From JARRNO01 sp037384885 (GTDB lineage Bacteria; Acidobacteriota; UBA4820; DSQY01): a stretch of DNA of 16,171 bases. The notes beneath the pieces are model-generated. The model saw only the letters and a program-made list of their open reading frames with translations, did no database searches and was not told the origin of the DNA. Location: assembly GCA_037384885.1 (NCBI GenBank), contig JARRNO010000092.1, forward strand, positions 1 through 16,171, read 5' to 3'. Positions within the stretch are counted from its first letter, which is position 1, and each line of letters opens with the position of its first letter. Below, piece after piece: positions 6,085 through 13,597 of this stretch. Made by a program: the position numbers and the translations under genes.

Positions 6085-8796
6085 TCAAGCCCGTCCGCCG
6101 GCGACGCCCGCGCAGCGTGGGCACAACGGACCGCCTTCAACGTCGCGCGGATCGTCGGTGACGGTCCAGCAGCGGGCGCATTTGACGCCGGGGGCGGCTT
6201 CGACGCGAATCGCAGGGCCCTGCGGTTCGGCATCCTCAAGTTCCACCGCCGAAACAATGAAGATCTCCGGAAGAAGCGGCTCGTATCGGCGGATGAGCTC
6301 CCCGAGGTCCCCATCATCGCAGGCAAGCACCAGCTTCGCTTCCAGGCTCTTGCCGATCAACCCCTCCCGGCGCGCGTCCTCAAGAGCCTTGTTCACATCG
6401 TCCCTCAAGGCCTTCAAGCGATCCCAGGTTTCCGTCAAGCTGTCCTGCGCCAGGTTTTCGGGCTCGGGAAAACGCGCCAAGTGAACGGAAGATTCCTCAC
6501 GACCCGGCAGGTGGCCCCAGGCTTCCTCCGCCGTCACCGGCAAAATGGGGGCCATCAGGCGGATCATGGCGTCCGCGGCTCGGTAAAGCACCGTCTGGGC
6601 GCTCCGCCGCGCTTTGCCGTCTGCCGCCGAGCAATAGAGCCGGTCTTTTAGAATGTCGAGGTAGAAAGCAGAGAGCGTCACCGAGCAGAAGAAGACGAGC
6701 TCGTGGTAGACGAGATGAAAGGAAAAGTCGCGATAGGCGCCCCGAATCCGTTGGACCAAATTGTTGAGCTGAATGAGAATGTAGCGGTCCATTTCAAGGA
6801 GATCTTCCCCGGGCGCCATGTCCTTTTGTGGATCGAAATCGAACAGGTTTCCCAACAGGTAGCGCAGCGTGTTGCGGATCTTGAGGTAGGCGTCGGCGTT
6901 TCTCTTCAGGAGATCCCAAGAAACCCGGACGTCGTCCCGGTAGTCCACCATGGACACCCAAAGACGAAGGATCTCGGCCCCGTACTTCTTGACGACCTCG
7001 TCTGGAGAGATGACGTTCCCGAGGGACTTGGACATCTTCCGCCCATCCCCGTCGAGAATGAAGCCGTGGGTGATGACGCGCCGGTAGGGCGACTCATTCC
7101 GCAGCATCATGCCCGTCAGGATCGACGTGTGGAACCATCCCCGGTGCTGGTCGCTGCCCTCCAGGTAGAGCTCGGACGGCCACGGTAAATCGGGCGTCTG
7201 CCCCATGATGGCCTCGTGGCTGACTCCCGAATCGAACCACACGTCCAGGATGTCCGATTCGCGTTCGAAGCCGGCCCCTCCGCACTTCGGGCATTTGAAC
7301 CCGTCGGGCAGCCACCGTGCGGGATCGCCGTCGCTCCAGACCCCGGCGCCCCGCTCGCGGAATTCGGCCGCCACGGCTTGGAAGAAAGAAGGCTCTCTCA
7401 CCGGTTCGCCGCAGGCCTCGCAGAAAAGAACGATGATGGGAACGCCCCACCGGCGCTGCCGTGAAATACACCAGTCGGGCCGGTTTTCAACCATGCTGTA
7501 GATGCGGTTTCGTCCCCACGGCGGAACCCACTCCACGCGGTCGATGGCCGACAGGGTCCGGCCGCGCAGGTCCTCGTGGTCCATGGAAATGAACCACTGG
7601 CGCGTGGCCCTGAAGATCAGCGGGTTCTTGCAGCGCCAGCAGTGGGGATAGGAGTGGAGGATGGTGCTGAACGCCAGAAGGGCGTTCTTTTCGCAGTGAT
7701 CCACGTCTTCGACGAAACGCCCGCGGTCGTCCACGGGGTTGTAAATCTCCAGTTTGTATTTCCGGCCGATGACATAGTCTTCCTGCCCGTGGCCCGGGGC
7801 CGTGTGCACGCACCCCGTTCCCTGCTCCTTGGTCACGTGCGGCGCCAGGATTCCGAGAGAATCCCGCTCGAGAAACGGGTGGCGGAGGGTTACGCCTTCC
7901 AGCACCGAGCCTTTGAAGGTCTCCAGGACTTCCCCGGTGAGGCCCGTCTCTTTATAAAAGGATTCCAGAAGCTCTTCCGCGACGACATAGACTTCACTTC
8001 CCGACTTCACGGCGGCATAGACGAAGTCCGGGTGGAAGGCCACCGCCAGGTTTGCGGGCAGCGTCCACGGCGTTGTGGTCCAAATGACAACGAAACGGCC
8101 CGGTCCCTTCAGGCTGTCCGGGAGATGTTCATCCTGCCCCGGGTTCAGGGCGAACTTGACGTAGATGCTGGGAGATTCGTGATCCTCGTACTCCACCTCG
8201 GCCTCGGCCAGAGCGGTTTCACACGAGGAGCACCACTGGACGGGCTTCAGACCCTTGTAAACGTAGCCCTTCAGGAAGCATTCACCAAAGGACTCGGCGA
8301 TTTTCGCTTCGTAGGAATAGTCCATCGTCCGGTACGGGTGGTCCCAGTCTCCCAGAACTCCCAGCCGGCGAAACTCGGTTCGCTGGATGTCGATATATTT
8401 TTCGGCGTAGTTCCGGCACGCTGCTCGGAAGTCGTGGACCGGCATGGACCGGACCTTGCGCCCCCGTTCCTTTTCCACGGCCTGCTCGATGGGAAGGCCG
8501 TGGCAGTCCCAGCCGGGACGGTAGTACACCTTAAACCCTTCCATCAGCCGGGACCGAGTCACCAGATCTTTGAGGATTTTGTTCAAGGCGTGGCCGAGAT
8601 GGAGCCGCCCGTTGGCGTAGGGCGGGCCGTCGTGAAACGAGAAGACGGGCGCGCCCCTGCGGGCTTCCAGAATTTTACCGTAAAGATCTTCTTCATCCCA
8701 ACGCTGGAGAAAGTCGGGCTCTTTCTGGGTCAGGTTCGCCTTCATGGAAAAGGCGGTTTTCGGTAGATTCAGCGTATCTTTCCAGTTGGTGGGCAC
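6085..8796 (-). CDS. ileS: Isoleucyl-tRNA synthetase
   Basis: Class I aminoacyl-tRNA synthetase that charges tRNA-Ile and edits Val-tRNA-Ile; cytosolic. At 903 aa it is slightly shorter than the E. coli enzyme (938). The active-site signatures are HLGH (66-69, after DGPPYANGR) and KMSKS (587-591, after ILDGDGR). The CP1 editing domain holds VIWTTTPWTLPANLAVAFHP and GTGCVHTAPGHGQEDY. The C-terminus has a zinc ribbon with Cys873, Cys876, Cys892 and Cys895, which marks the bacterial type carrying the C-terminal zinc domain. The start is a GTG with AGGAG 9 nt upstream. It is the first gene of the minus-strand operon, and its promoter lies 27-56 bp upstream. I see no T-box leader: the expected 5' untranslated region is only about 20 nt. 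Confidence 0.98.
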   Translation of the reverse strand: MPTNWKDTLNLPKTAFSMKANLTQKEPDFLQRWDEEDLYGKILEARRGAPVFSFHDGPPYANGRLHLGHALNKILKDLVTRSRLMEGFKVYYRPGWDCHGLPIEQAVEKERGRKVRSMPVHDFRAACRNYAEKYIDIQRTEFRRLGVLGDWDHPYRTMDYSYEAKIAESFGECFLKGYVYKGLKPVQWCSSCETALAEAEVEYEDHESPSIYVKFALNPGQDEHLPDSLKGPGRFVVIWTTTPWTLPANLAVAFHPDFVYAAVKSGSEVYVVAEELLESFYKETGLTGEVLETFKGSVLEGVTLRHPFLERDSLGILAPHVTKEQGTGCVHTAPGHGQEDYVIGRKYKLEIYNPVDDRGRFVEDVDHCEKNALLAFSTILHSYPHCWRCKNPLIFRATRQWFISMDHEDLRGRTLSAIDRVEWVPPWGRNRIYSMVENRPDWCISRQRRWGVPIIVLFCEACGEPVREPSFFQAVAAEFRERGAGVWSDGDPARWLPDGFKCPKCGGAGFERESDILDVWFDSGVSHEAIMGQTPDLPWPSELYLEGSDQHRGWFHTSILTGMMLRNESPYRRVITHGFILDGDGRKMSKSLGNVISPDEVVKKYGAEILRLWVSMVDYRDDVRVSWDLLKRNADAYLKIRNTLRYLLGNLFDFDPQKDMAPGEDLLEMDRYILIQLNNLVQRIRGAYRDFSFHLVYHELVFFCSVTLSAFYLDILKDRLYCSAADGKARRSAQTVLYRAADAMIRLMAPILPVTAEEAWGHLPGREESSVHLARFPEPENLAQDSLTETWDRLKALRDDVNKALEDARREGLIGKSLEAKLVLACDDGDLGELIRRYEPLLPEIFIVSAVELEDAEPQGPAIRVEAAPGVKCARCWTVTDDPRDVEGGPLCPRCAGVAGGRA

Positions 8797-8822
8797 GGCA
8801 ACACTCTCCTAAGGGCAGCTAG

Positions 8823-8852
8823 TTTATAAGGTTTTGCCGTCCATCTCAACAA
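8823..8852 (-). promoter_or_regulatory. Promoter of the ileS-lspA-rluD-DUF2520-mglA operon
   Basis: On the minus strand TTGTTG (8852-8847) is followed after 18 bp by TATAAA (8828-8823). An overlapping TTGAGA (8849-8844) would give a 15-bp spacer, which is less favourable. The transcription start would lie near 8816, only about 20 nt before the GTG of ileS, which leaves no room for a leader riboswitch. No other convincing promoter was found in the operon. Confidence 0.6.
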
Positions 8853-8895
8853 GGGCGGGAAGAATATTGGGACAATGTAACTTGAGGAGGCGCCC

Positions 8896-8922
8896 GCCTG
8901 CCGGCTTGCGGCGGCCGGAGGC
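8896..8922. repeat. GC-rich hairpin in the divergent ileS-nuoA intergenic region
   Basis: GCCT (8896-8899), a bulged G and CCGGC (8901-8905) pair with GCCGG (8914-8918) and AGGC (8919-8922) around an 8-nt loop. No T-run follows on either strand, so it is not a terminator. It sits between the ileS and nuo promoters, upstream of both start sites, so it would act as DNA structure or a protein site rather than as RNA. The rest of the 271-bp region holds only the two promoters. Confidence 0.4.
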
Positions 8923-8984
8923 GCGAGCCGCGTGTCACCGTGGGCCATATCGCCCAGACTCCGCCGTTTCGCGTGCCGCGTTCC

Positions 8985-9013
8985 TTGACACCCCAAGGAC
9001 CTGTCATCATACT
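8985..9013 (+). promoter_or_regulatory. Promoter of the nuo operon
   Basis: A perfect TTGACA (8985-8990), a 17-bp spacer and CATACT (9008-9013; 4 of 6) give a good sigma-70 type promoter. The start site would be near 9020 and the leader about 48 nt long. A dyad, CCTTG (8983-8987), 6 nt, CAAGG (8994-8998), overlaps the -35 and could be an operator for a repressor. Confidence 0.65.
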
Positions 9014-9067
9014 CTCCACCTAAAATTCGGCGGGTCATTCGGTCCGCCGCCCGTAAGGGGGTGATTC

Positions 9068-9424
9068 GTGAATTCCTATGTAGCGATTGGACTTTTCCTG
9101 TTGATCGCCGTGCTGATCGTCCCGGCCACCATGATCCTCGGACGGCTGCTTCGTCCGCGGCGGTACGATTACATCAAGTCCCAGCCGTACGAGTGCGGAA
9201 TCGACGTCCGGGAGTCACCCCGCGGCAACGTCTCCATCCACTTCTACATTGTGGCGGTTGTGTTTCTCGTCTTCGATGTGGAGACCATTTTCCTCCTGCC
9301 GTGGGCCGTGGCATTCGACCAACTCGGTCTCTTCGGACTGATCGAGGTTTTCATCTTTCTCGGGCTCCTCGTGGCCGCCTACGCGTATGTCTGGGTCAAA
9401 GGCGCCTTGAGGTGGGAAGAATGA
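9068..9424 (+). CDS. nuoA: NADH-quinone oxidoreductase subunit A
   Basis: Membrane subunit of complex I at the junction of membrane and peripheral arms. At 118 aa it has three membrane segments (about 4-28, 59-80 and 88-110). The connecting loop carries the conserved YECG (41-44), whose Cys43 is the residue known from its redox- and state-dependent labelling in other complexes I. The second helix has FDVET, with Asp70 and Glu72 corresponding to the conserved acidic pair of E. coli NuoA. The start is GTG with AAGGGGG about 6 nt upstream. It is the first gene of the nuo operon and overlaps nuoB by 4 bp (ATGA), so the two are translationally coupled. Confidence 0.97.
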   Translation: MNSYVAIGLFLLIAVLIVPATMILGRLLRPRRYDYIKSQPYECGIDVRESPRGNVSIHFYIVAVVFLVFDVETIFLLPWAVAFDQLGLFGLIEVFIFLGLLVAAYAYVWVKGALRWEE

Positions 9425-10017
9425 ACAGTGAAAGCAACAACGGCTACCCCTCCTGGGTGGGGTTCGCCAAGCTCGATAAACTGCTGAACTATTGCCGGCG
9501 CAACAGCTTGTGGCCCATGACCTTCGGCCTGGCCTGCTGCGCCATCGAAATGATTTGCTCCTCGGTGTCCCGCTACGACATCTCCCGGTTCGGGTCGGAA
9601 GTCTTCCGTCCGTCGCCGCGCCAGAGCGACGTCATGATCGTGGCCGGCACGGTTTCGCTCAAGATGGCCCCCATCGTGCGCCGGCTCTATGACCAGATGT
9701 CCGATCCCAAGTGGGTGATCGCCATGGGAAGCTGCGCCATCAAAGGCGGTCCCTATGACGATTACGCCGTGCTTCAGGGCGTGGGAAAGGTCGTCCCGGT
9801 GGATGTCTTCGTGCAGGGATGCCCGCCGCGGCCCGAGGCGCTTCTCTATGCGCTCATGAAGCTCCAGGAAAAGATCCGCAATCCCGAGTGCGTGAACGAA
9901 CCCTTCGCCCGGGGCGTGCTCAAGGACCGTAAAACGGAAGGCTGGATGAAGAAAGGCCAGGAAATCCCGGAAGTGGTGGCCGAGTTGGAACGCCAGGGCC
10001 ACGTGGTGAAAGGGTAG
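9421..10017 (+). CDS. nuoB: NADH-quinone oxidoreductase subunit B
   Basis: Peripheral subunit that binds the terminal 4Fe-4S cluster N2, which passes electrons to quinone. Residues for N2 are all present: the tandem Cys39-Cys40 in GLACCAIEM, Cys105 in MGSCA and Cys134 in QGCPPRPEA. At 198 aa it is of normal length, with a charged C-terminal tail (about 145-198). An upstream in-frame extension to 9061 exists, but it runs through nuoA in another frame and has no family similarity. ATG 9421 follows GGGAAG and overlaps the nuoA stop by 4 bp. The SCAIKGGPYDDY segment is a little different from the usual SCAxxGG-x-F/Y-xNY pattern, but no key residue is lost. Confidence 0.97.
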   Translation: MNSESNNGYPSWVGFAKLDKLLNYCRRNSLWPMTFGLACCAIEMICSSVSRYDISRFGSEVFRPSPRQSDVMIVAGTVSLKMAPIVRRLYDQMSDPKWVIAMGSCAIKGGPYDDYAVLQGVGKVVPVDVFVQGCPPRPEALLYALMKLQEKIRNPECVNEPFARGVLKDRKTEGWMKKGQEIPEVVAELERQGHVVKG

Positions 10018-10023
10018 GCTGAC

Positions 10024-10800
10024 ATGACAGACGAACGTCCTCCCGAAACCCCGGAACATCCGGAAGAGAAAGAGAAAAAAGCAGCCGACGCGGAATCCGG
10101 CAAGGAAAAGGATGCACCGGCGGACGAAAATAAGGACGGGACAGCGGCTGCTGAAAAGCAGCCCGCCGCCAAGCCCGCCGCTGAAAAACCCGCCGCAGCC
10201 GCAAAGCCGGCGGGACCCAAGCCCGTGGAACCTTCGGGCGAGGTGGTCGAGACAGATGTCACGCGGGCTCTGGGCGAGAAATTCGGCGGCGCCGTGAAGG
10301 GCGTGGCGAATCCTTGCGGGGAAGCCACCGTCTCGGTCGAGAAGGCCCGGCTGATCGACACCCTGACCTGGCTTCACGACGATCCCGCGGCGCGTATGGA
10401 TTACCTCAGCGACCTGACAGCAGTCCATTATCCCAACAACGAGAAGAAGATCGAGGTGGTCTACCATCTGTACTCCATCGAGAAAAACCACAGCCTCCGG
10501 GTCAGGGTGCCGCTCGATGAGGGCGAATCCTGCCCCACCGCCACGGGGATCTGGCGCACTGCTGATTGGCACGAGCGAGAAGTCCACGACCTGATGGGCG
10601 TGGTTTTCGACGGTCATCCAAACCTGGTGACCATCCTCCTGCCGGAAGGCTGGGAGGACCACCCCCTCCGGAAGGAATATCCGCTCGGCGGCGCTCAGGA
10701 AGAAGAGATCCGCGCCAATGCCTTTGGACGGCCGGGCACCATGTCCGACGACCTTGACGAGGTCCGCAAGATCATCAAGGAGTACCGCTATGAGCCGTGA
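10024..10800 (+). CDS. nuoC: NADH-quinone oxidoreductase subunit C with a long low-complexity N-terminus
   Basis: Peripheral (30-kDa type) subunit of the quinone-facing module. The conserved domain covers about residues 105-225, with DWHEREVHDLMG (181-192) and LPEGWEDHPLRKEYPL (206-221), the signature of the family. It is separate from nuoD, unlike the fused NuoCD of E. coli. Residues 1-75 are unusual: first a Glu/Lys/Pro-rich stretch, then near-repeats of PAAEKPAAAAKPAGPK, probably disordered. This raises the length to 258 aa against about 150-200 in many relatives. The start at ATG 10024 lies 6 bp after nuoB. A start further in, close to the domain, is possible but I see no well-placed ATG with a strong ribosome binding site. 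It overlaps nuoD by 11 bp. Confidence 0.95.
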   Translation: MTDERPPETPEHPEEKEKKAADAESGKEKDAPADENKDGTAAAEKQPAAKPAAEKPAAAAKPAGPKPVEPSGEVVETDVTRALGEKFGGAVKGVANPCGEATVSVEKARLIDTLTWLHDDPAARMDYLSDLTAVHYPNNEKKIEVVYHLYSIEKNHSLRVRVPLDEGESCPTATGIWRTADWHEREVHDLMGVVFDGHPNLVTILLPEGWEDHPLRKEYPLGGAQEEEIRANAFGRPGTMSDDLDEVRKIIKEYRYEP

Positions 10801-11935
10801 ATCCACGCCGGCGAACCCCGAATCTCCCCTGCGCGACGTGATGGAGACGCGGGAGCTGGAGCTGAACCTCGGCCCCCAGCACCCGGCCACCCACGGCGTT
10901 TACCGGGCGATCCTGAAGCTTGACGGAGAAAAAATCCGCCAGGTGGATTCGGTGATCGGGTACCTGCACCGCGGGATCGAAAAATGGTGCGAATACCGGA
11001 CCTACCCGAAGTGCACGCCCATCTTCGACCGCCTCGACTATCTCAGTGCCGTCATCAACTGCCACGGCTATGTGGGCGCGGTGGAGAAGCTCCTGGGCGT
11101 CGAGGTGCCCAAGAAGGCCCAGTACATCCGCGTGGTCATGGACGAACTCCAGCGGATTGCCAGCCACCTCATCTGGCTGGGAACGCATGCCCTCGACCTG
11201 GGCGCCATGACCATGCTGTTCTATCCCATGCGCGAGCGGGAAACCATCATGAACCTGATGGAAGCCATGCTCGGCCAGCGCCTGCTCCCGAACGCCTACC
11301 CCATCGGGGGCGTCCGCTTCGAATTTCCCAACGGGTGGGTACAGGCCTGCCGGAATTTCCTCGCGGACTTTCCGGGGCGTGTGGCCGATTACGAAGGTCT
11401 TCTGAGCGAGAACAGGATCTGGCGGCAGCGCACCGTGGGCGTGGGTCCGATCTCCGGTGAAGACGCCGTGAATATCGGCCTTTCAGGCCCGACTCTCCGG
11501 GGCTCCGGCGTCTATTTCGACGTTCGAAAGGCCATGCCCTATTCCTCTTACGAGGATTTCGATTTCGAAGTCCCGCTCGGCGCCAACGGAGACGTCTACG
11601 ACCGGTACATGTGCCGCATCCGCGAAATGCGCCAGAGCGCCCGGATCATCCAGCAGGCGCTGGACGGCATGCCGGAGGGCGACCTCAAGGGCAAAGTCTC
11701 GAGAATCATCCGGCCGCCGGCCGGCGAAGTCTACTACACCGTGGAAGGATCCAAGGGGCAGCTCGGCTACTACATCGTGAGCGACGGGACCGACAAGCCC
11801 TGGCGGCTCCACGTCCGCGGCCCGTCTTTTGTCAACCTGCAGGGAGTGGATCCCATGTCGCGGGGTGAGCTCGTGGCCGATGTCGTCGCCATCATCGGAT
11901 CCATCGACATCGTCCTCGGGGAAGTGGACCGATAG
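10790..11935 (+). CDS. nuoD: NADH-quinone oxidoreductase subunit D
   Basis: The 49-kDa-type subunit, descended from the hydrogenase large subunit, which forms the quinone site with NuoB. At 381 aa it is of normal length. The quinone-site His lies in LGPQHPATHG (27-36) and the Tyr in DRLDY (80-84), matching His38 and Tyr87 of Thermus Nqo4. GYLHRGIEK (57-65), YPIGGVRFEF and the C-terminal LGEVDR are also typical. Hydrogenase-type Ni ligands are absent, as expected for complex I. The start is ATG 10790, with AAGGAG 7 nt upstream inside nuoC; a longer frame to 10718 runs through nuoC and is not used. The next gene is nuoH, so nuoE, nuoF and nuoG are missing from their usual place. Confidence 0.97.
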   Translation: MSRESTPANPESPLRDVMETRELELNLGPQHPATHGVYRAILKLDGEKIRQVDSVIGYLHRGIEKWCEYRTYPKCTPIFDRLDYLSAVINCHGYVGAVEKLLGVEVPKKAQYIRVVMDELQRIASHLIWLGTHALDLGAMTMLFYPMRERETIMNLMEAMLGQRLLPNAYPIGGVRFEFPNGWVQACRNFLADFPGRVADYEGLLSENRIWRQRTVGVGPISGEDAVNIGLSGPTLRGSGVYFDVRKAMPYSSYEDFDFEVPLGANGDVYDRYMCRIREMRQSARIIQQALDGMPEGDLKGKVSRIIRPPAGEVYYTVEGSKGQLGYYIVSDGTDKPWRLHVRGPSFVNLQGVDPMSRGELVADVVAIIGSIDIVLGEVDR

Positions 11936-11948
11936 GGGGAGTTCAACC

Positions 11949-12995
11949 ATGGAAGTCCTGATGCAGCACATCCTGTGGCCCCTGCTGAAGATCGTGATTC
12001 TTCTCGGCGTGGTGTCCTTCTTCGTGGCATACGGCGTCTGGCTGGAACGGAGGCTTCTCGGGTTTTTCCAGGCCCGCGTGGGCCCAAACCGCGTGGGGCC
12101 GGCAGGCCTGCTTCAGCCCATCGCCGACGGCGTCAAGCTCTTTCTGAAAGAGGACACCGTTCCCGCGAACGCCAGGCCCATCCTCTTCAGGCTCGCTCCG
12201 GTCTTCGCCGTGGCGCCGGCCTTCCTGGGCTTCGCCATCATTACTTGGGCGCGGCCCTGGGTGACGGGTGAGGGGAACCATCCCTTTGTCATTTCCAACA
12301 TCAACCTGGGGATCCTCTTCGTCCTGGCCATCTCATCGTTGAGCGTCTTCGGCATCATCCTCGGCGGCTGGTCCTCCGGGTCGAAATATCCTCTCCTGGG
12401 CAGCCTGCGATCCACCAGCCAGATGTTGTCCTACGAGATTCCCCTGACCCTGTCGGTTCTGTCCGTGATCCTATTTGCTGGGTCTTTTAAACTCAGCGAC
12501 ATCGTCGCGGCCCAGCAGCGCGACGGCGTTTATTTCCTAATCCCGGGCATCCTGGCCTTCGGCGTCTACCTGATCGCTTCGGTGGCCGAGACCAACCGCC
12601 TCCCCTTCGACCTTCCGGAGGCGGAGGGAGAGCTCACGGCGGGCTTCCACACTGAGTACTCCGGCATGCGGTTCGCTTTTTACATGCTGGGCGAATACAC
12701 CAACATCATTCTCATTTCCGTCATCGGCGCCAGCCTCTTTCTGGGCGGCTACGACATTCCCTTCGTCAATGACCAGGCGCTTTACGCCGTCCATCCCCAC
12801 TTGACGAGCATCCTGGGGTTGATCGCCTTCGGCGTCAAGGCCTTCCTGTTTTTCTACTTTTTCGTCTGGATTCGCGCCACCTTTCCCCGCTACCGCTACG
12901 ACCAGCTTCTTCGCATCGGGTGGAAGGTCCTTCTTCCCATCGCGCTCTTCAACCTGTTCTTGGCCGCCGTGCTGAGAATGTGGATTTTGAGGTGA
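11949..12995 (+). CDS. nuoH: NADH-quinone oxidoreductase subunit H
   Basis: Membrane subunit that forms the quinone chamber and couples the peripheral arm to proton pumping. At 348 aa it has eight or nine membrane helices. Conserved blocks are QARVGPNRVGP (41-51), QPIADGVKLFLKED (56-69), ETNRLPFDLPEAE (214-226) and the loop GFHTEYSGMRFA (232-243). The acidic residues of the quinone chamber are retained. The ATG at 11949 has GGGGGAG 8 nt upstream. A longer frame starting at 11829 would add a Ser-rich tail coded within nuoD and is rejected. Only 3 bp separate it from nuoI. Confidence 0.97.
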   Translation: MEVLMQHILWPLLKIVILLGVVSFFVAYGVWLERRLLGFFQARVGPNRVGPAGLLQPIADGVKLFLKEDTVPANARPILFRLAPVFAVAPAFLGFAIITWARPWVTGEGNHPFVISNINLGILFVLAISSLSVFGIILGGWSSGSKYPLLGSLRSTSQMLSYEIPLTLSVLSVILFAGSFKLSDIVAAQQRDGVYFLIPGILAFGVYLIASVAETNRLPFDLPEAEGELTAGFHTEYSGMRFAFYMLGEYTNIILISVIGASLFLGGYDIPFVNDQALYAVHPHLTSILGLIAFGVKAFLFFYFFVWIRATFPRYRYDQLLRIGWKVLLPIALFNLFLAAVLRMWILR

Positions 12996-12998
12996 CCC

Positions 12999-13496
12999 AT
13001 GGCTAAGTCCAACAAGCCATTGAGCCGGTTTATCCGAATGATCACCTTCCTGGAATTGCTCCAGGGGCTGGGTATCACCTTTAAATGGTTCTCTCGCCGG
13101 AAGGTGACCGAGAATTACCCCGATGTCCGCCCGGTGCTTCCCTACCGTTCCAAGGGCCGGCTCCACGTGGATATCGAAACGTGCATTTCCTGCAAGATGT
13201 GCGAAAAGGCGTGCCCCGAAGACTGCATCAAGGTCTTCCAGCCCCCCCGCGAAGTCTTCAAGCAGGACAAGCGCCCCGTGGAGTTTCTTCTTTCCATGGA
13301 GCACTGCCTGCACTGCGGCCTGTGCGTCGATCCCTGTCCCACCGGGTCGATCCACCACAGCTACGAGTTTGAATCGGCGGTGTTCGATCCCAAGGATCTG
13401 CTCTACGACCGGGAAACGCTGCCTTATGACCTGGACATCAAGCACTACCGATGGAACGGGCTCGAGAATGTGGTTGACGTCCGCGACGGACGATGA
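12999..13496 (+). CDS. nuoI: NADH-quinone oxidoreductase subunit I
   Basis: Ferredoxin-like subunit (TYKY type) that carries clusters N6a and N6b and hands electrons to N2 in NuoB. Both 4Fe-4S motifs are intact: Cys62-65-68-72 (CISCKMCEKACP) and Cys103-106-109-113 (CLHCGLCVDPCP). Residues 10-32 form the amphipathic membrane-facing helix. At 165 aa the length is normal. There is an extra cysteine, Cys76, just after the first motif. If no NuoEFG module exists, this subunit would be the entry point for electrons from another donor such as ferredoxin; that is inference. A 97-bp gap follows before nuoJ, the largest in the operon. Confidence 0.97.
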   Translation: MAKSNKPLSRFIRMITFLELLQGLGITFKWFSRRKVTENYPDVRPVLPYRSKGRLHVDIETCISCKMCEKACPEDCIKVFQPPREVFKQDKRPVEFLLSMEHCLHCGLCVDPCPTGSIHHSYEFESAVFDPKDLLYDRETLPYDLDIKHYRWNGLENVVDVRDGR

Positions 13497-13519
13497 AGCT
13501 CCGCACGAGGAGGGGGACG

Positions 13520-13597
13520 GTGAAAGTTGTGAACCCGGTGCGGCTGCGCACCCGAAACAGTAAAGATATCCCGCGAAAGGAAAGGAGCGGGTCATGA
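13520..13597 (+). CDS. Possible 25-codon ORF between nuoI and nuoJ, coupled to nuoJ
   Basis: A GTG-initiated frame of 25 sense codons (MKVVNPVRLRTRNSKDIPRK, then ERSGS) has a strong AGGAGGGGG ribosome binding site about 3 nt upstream of the start. It ends in a TGA that overlaps the ATG of nuoJ by 4 bp (ATGA, 13594-13597). That is the same coupling arrangement as nuoA-nuoB. The peptide is very basic and has no recognisable domain. It may be a coupling device that feeds ribosomes to nuoJ, or chance. nuoJ has its own AAGGAG, so coupling is not required. Confidence 0.3.
   Translation: MKVVNPVRLRTRNSKDIPRKERSGS
13537..13552 (+). other. Intercistronic hairpin between nuoI and nuoJ
   Basis: GGTGCG (13537-13542) and CGCACC (13547-13552) form a perfect 6-bp stem with loop GCTG in the nuoI-nuoJ gap. 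No T-run follows, so it is not a terminator. It lies inside the small 25-codon ORF, where translation would unfold it. Such a hairpin could stabilise one side of the polycistronic mRNA or tune nuoJ expression; that is inference. Confidence 0.4.

Noticed and set aside
7576..8766. 396-codon open frame on the plus strand opposite ileS
   Set aside because: ileS is unambiguous over the whole stretch; the opposite frame has no recognisable domain and no ribosome binding site of note.
8769..9038. 89-codon minus-strand frame upstream of ileS
   Set aside because: It overlaps the ileS start in another frame and includes the ileS promoter; its composition is not protein-like.
8797..9067. T-box or other leader riboswitch for ileS
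   Set aside because: The best promoter leaves only about 20 nt of leader. I saw no T-box consensus, specifier structure or anti-terminator.
9061..9420. N-terminal extension of NuoB of 120 residues
   Set aside because: The extension is simply nuoA read in another frame. ATG 9421 has a ribosome binding site and the ATGA overlap typical of coupled genes.
9379..10890. 503-codon open frame on the minus strand opposite nuoB, nuoC and the start of nuoD
   Set aside because: It lies wholly against well-supported nuo genes. Its Phe/Leu/His/Gly-rich content is the mirror of GC-rich codons, with no signature.
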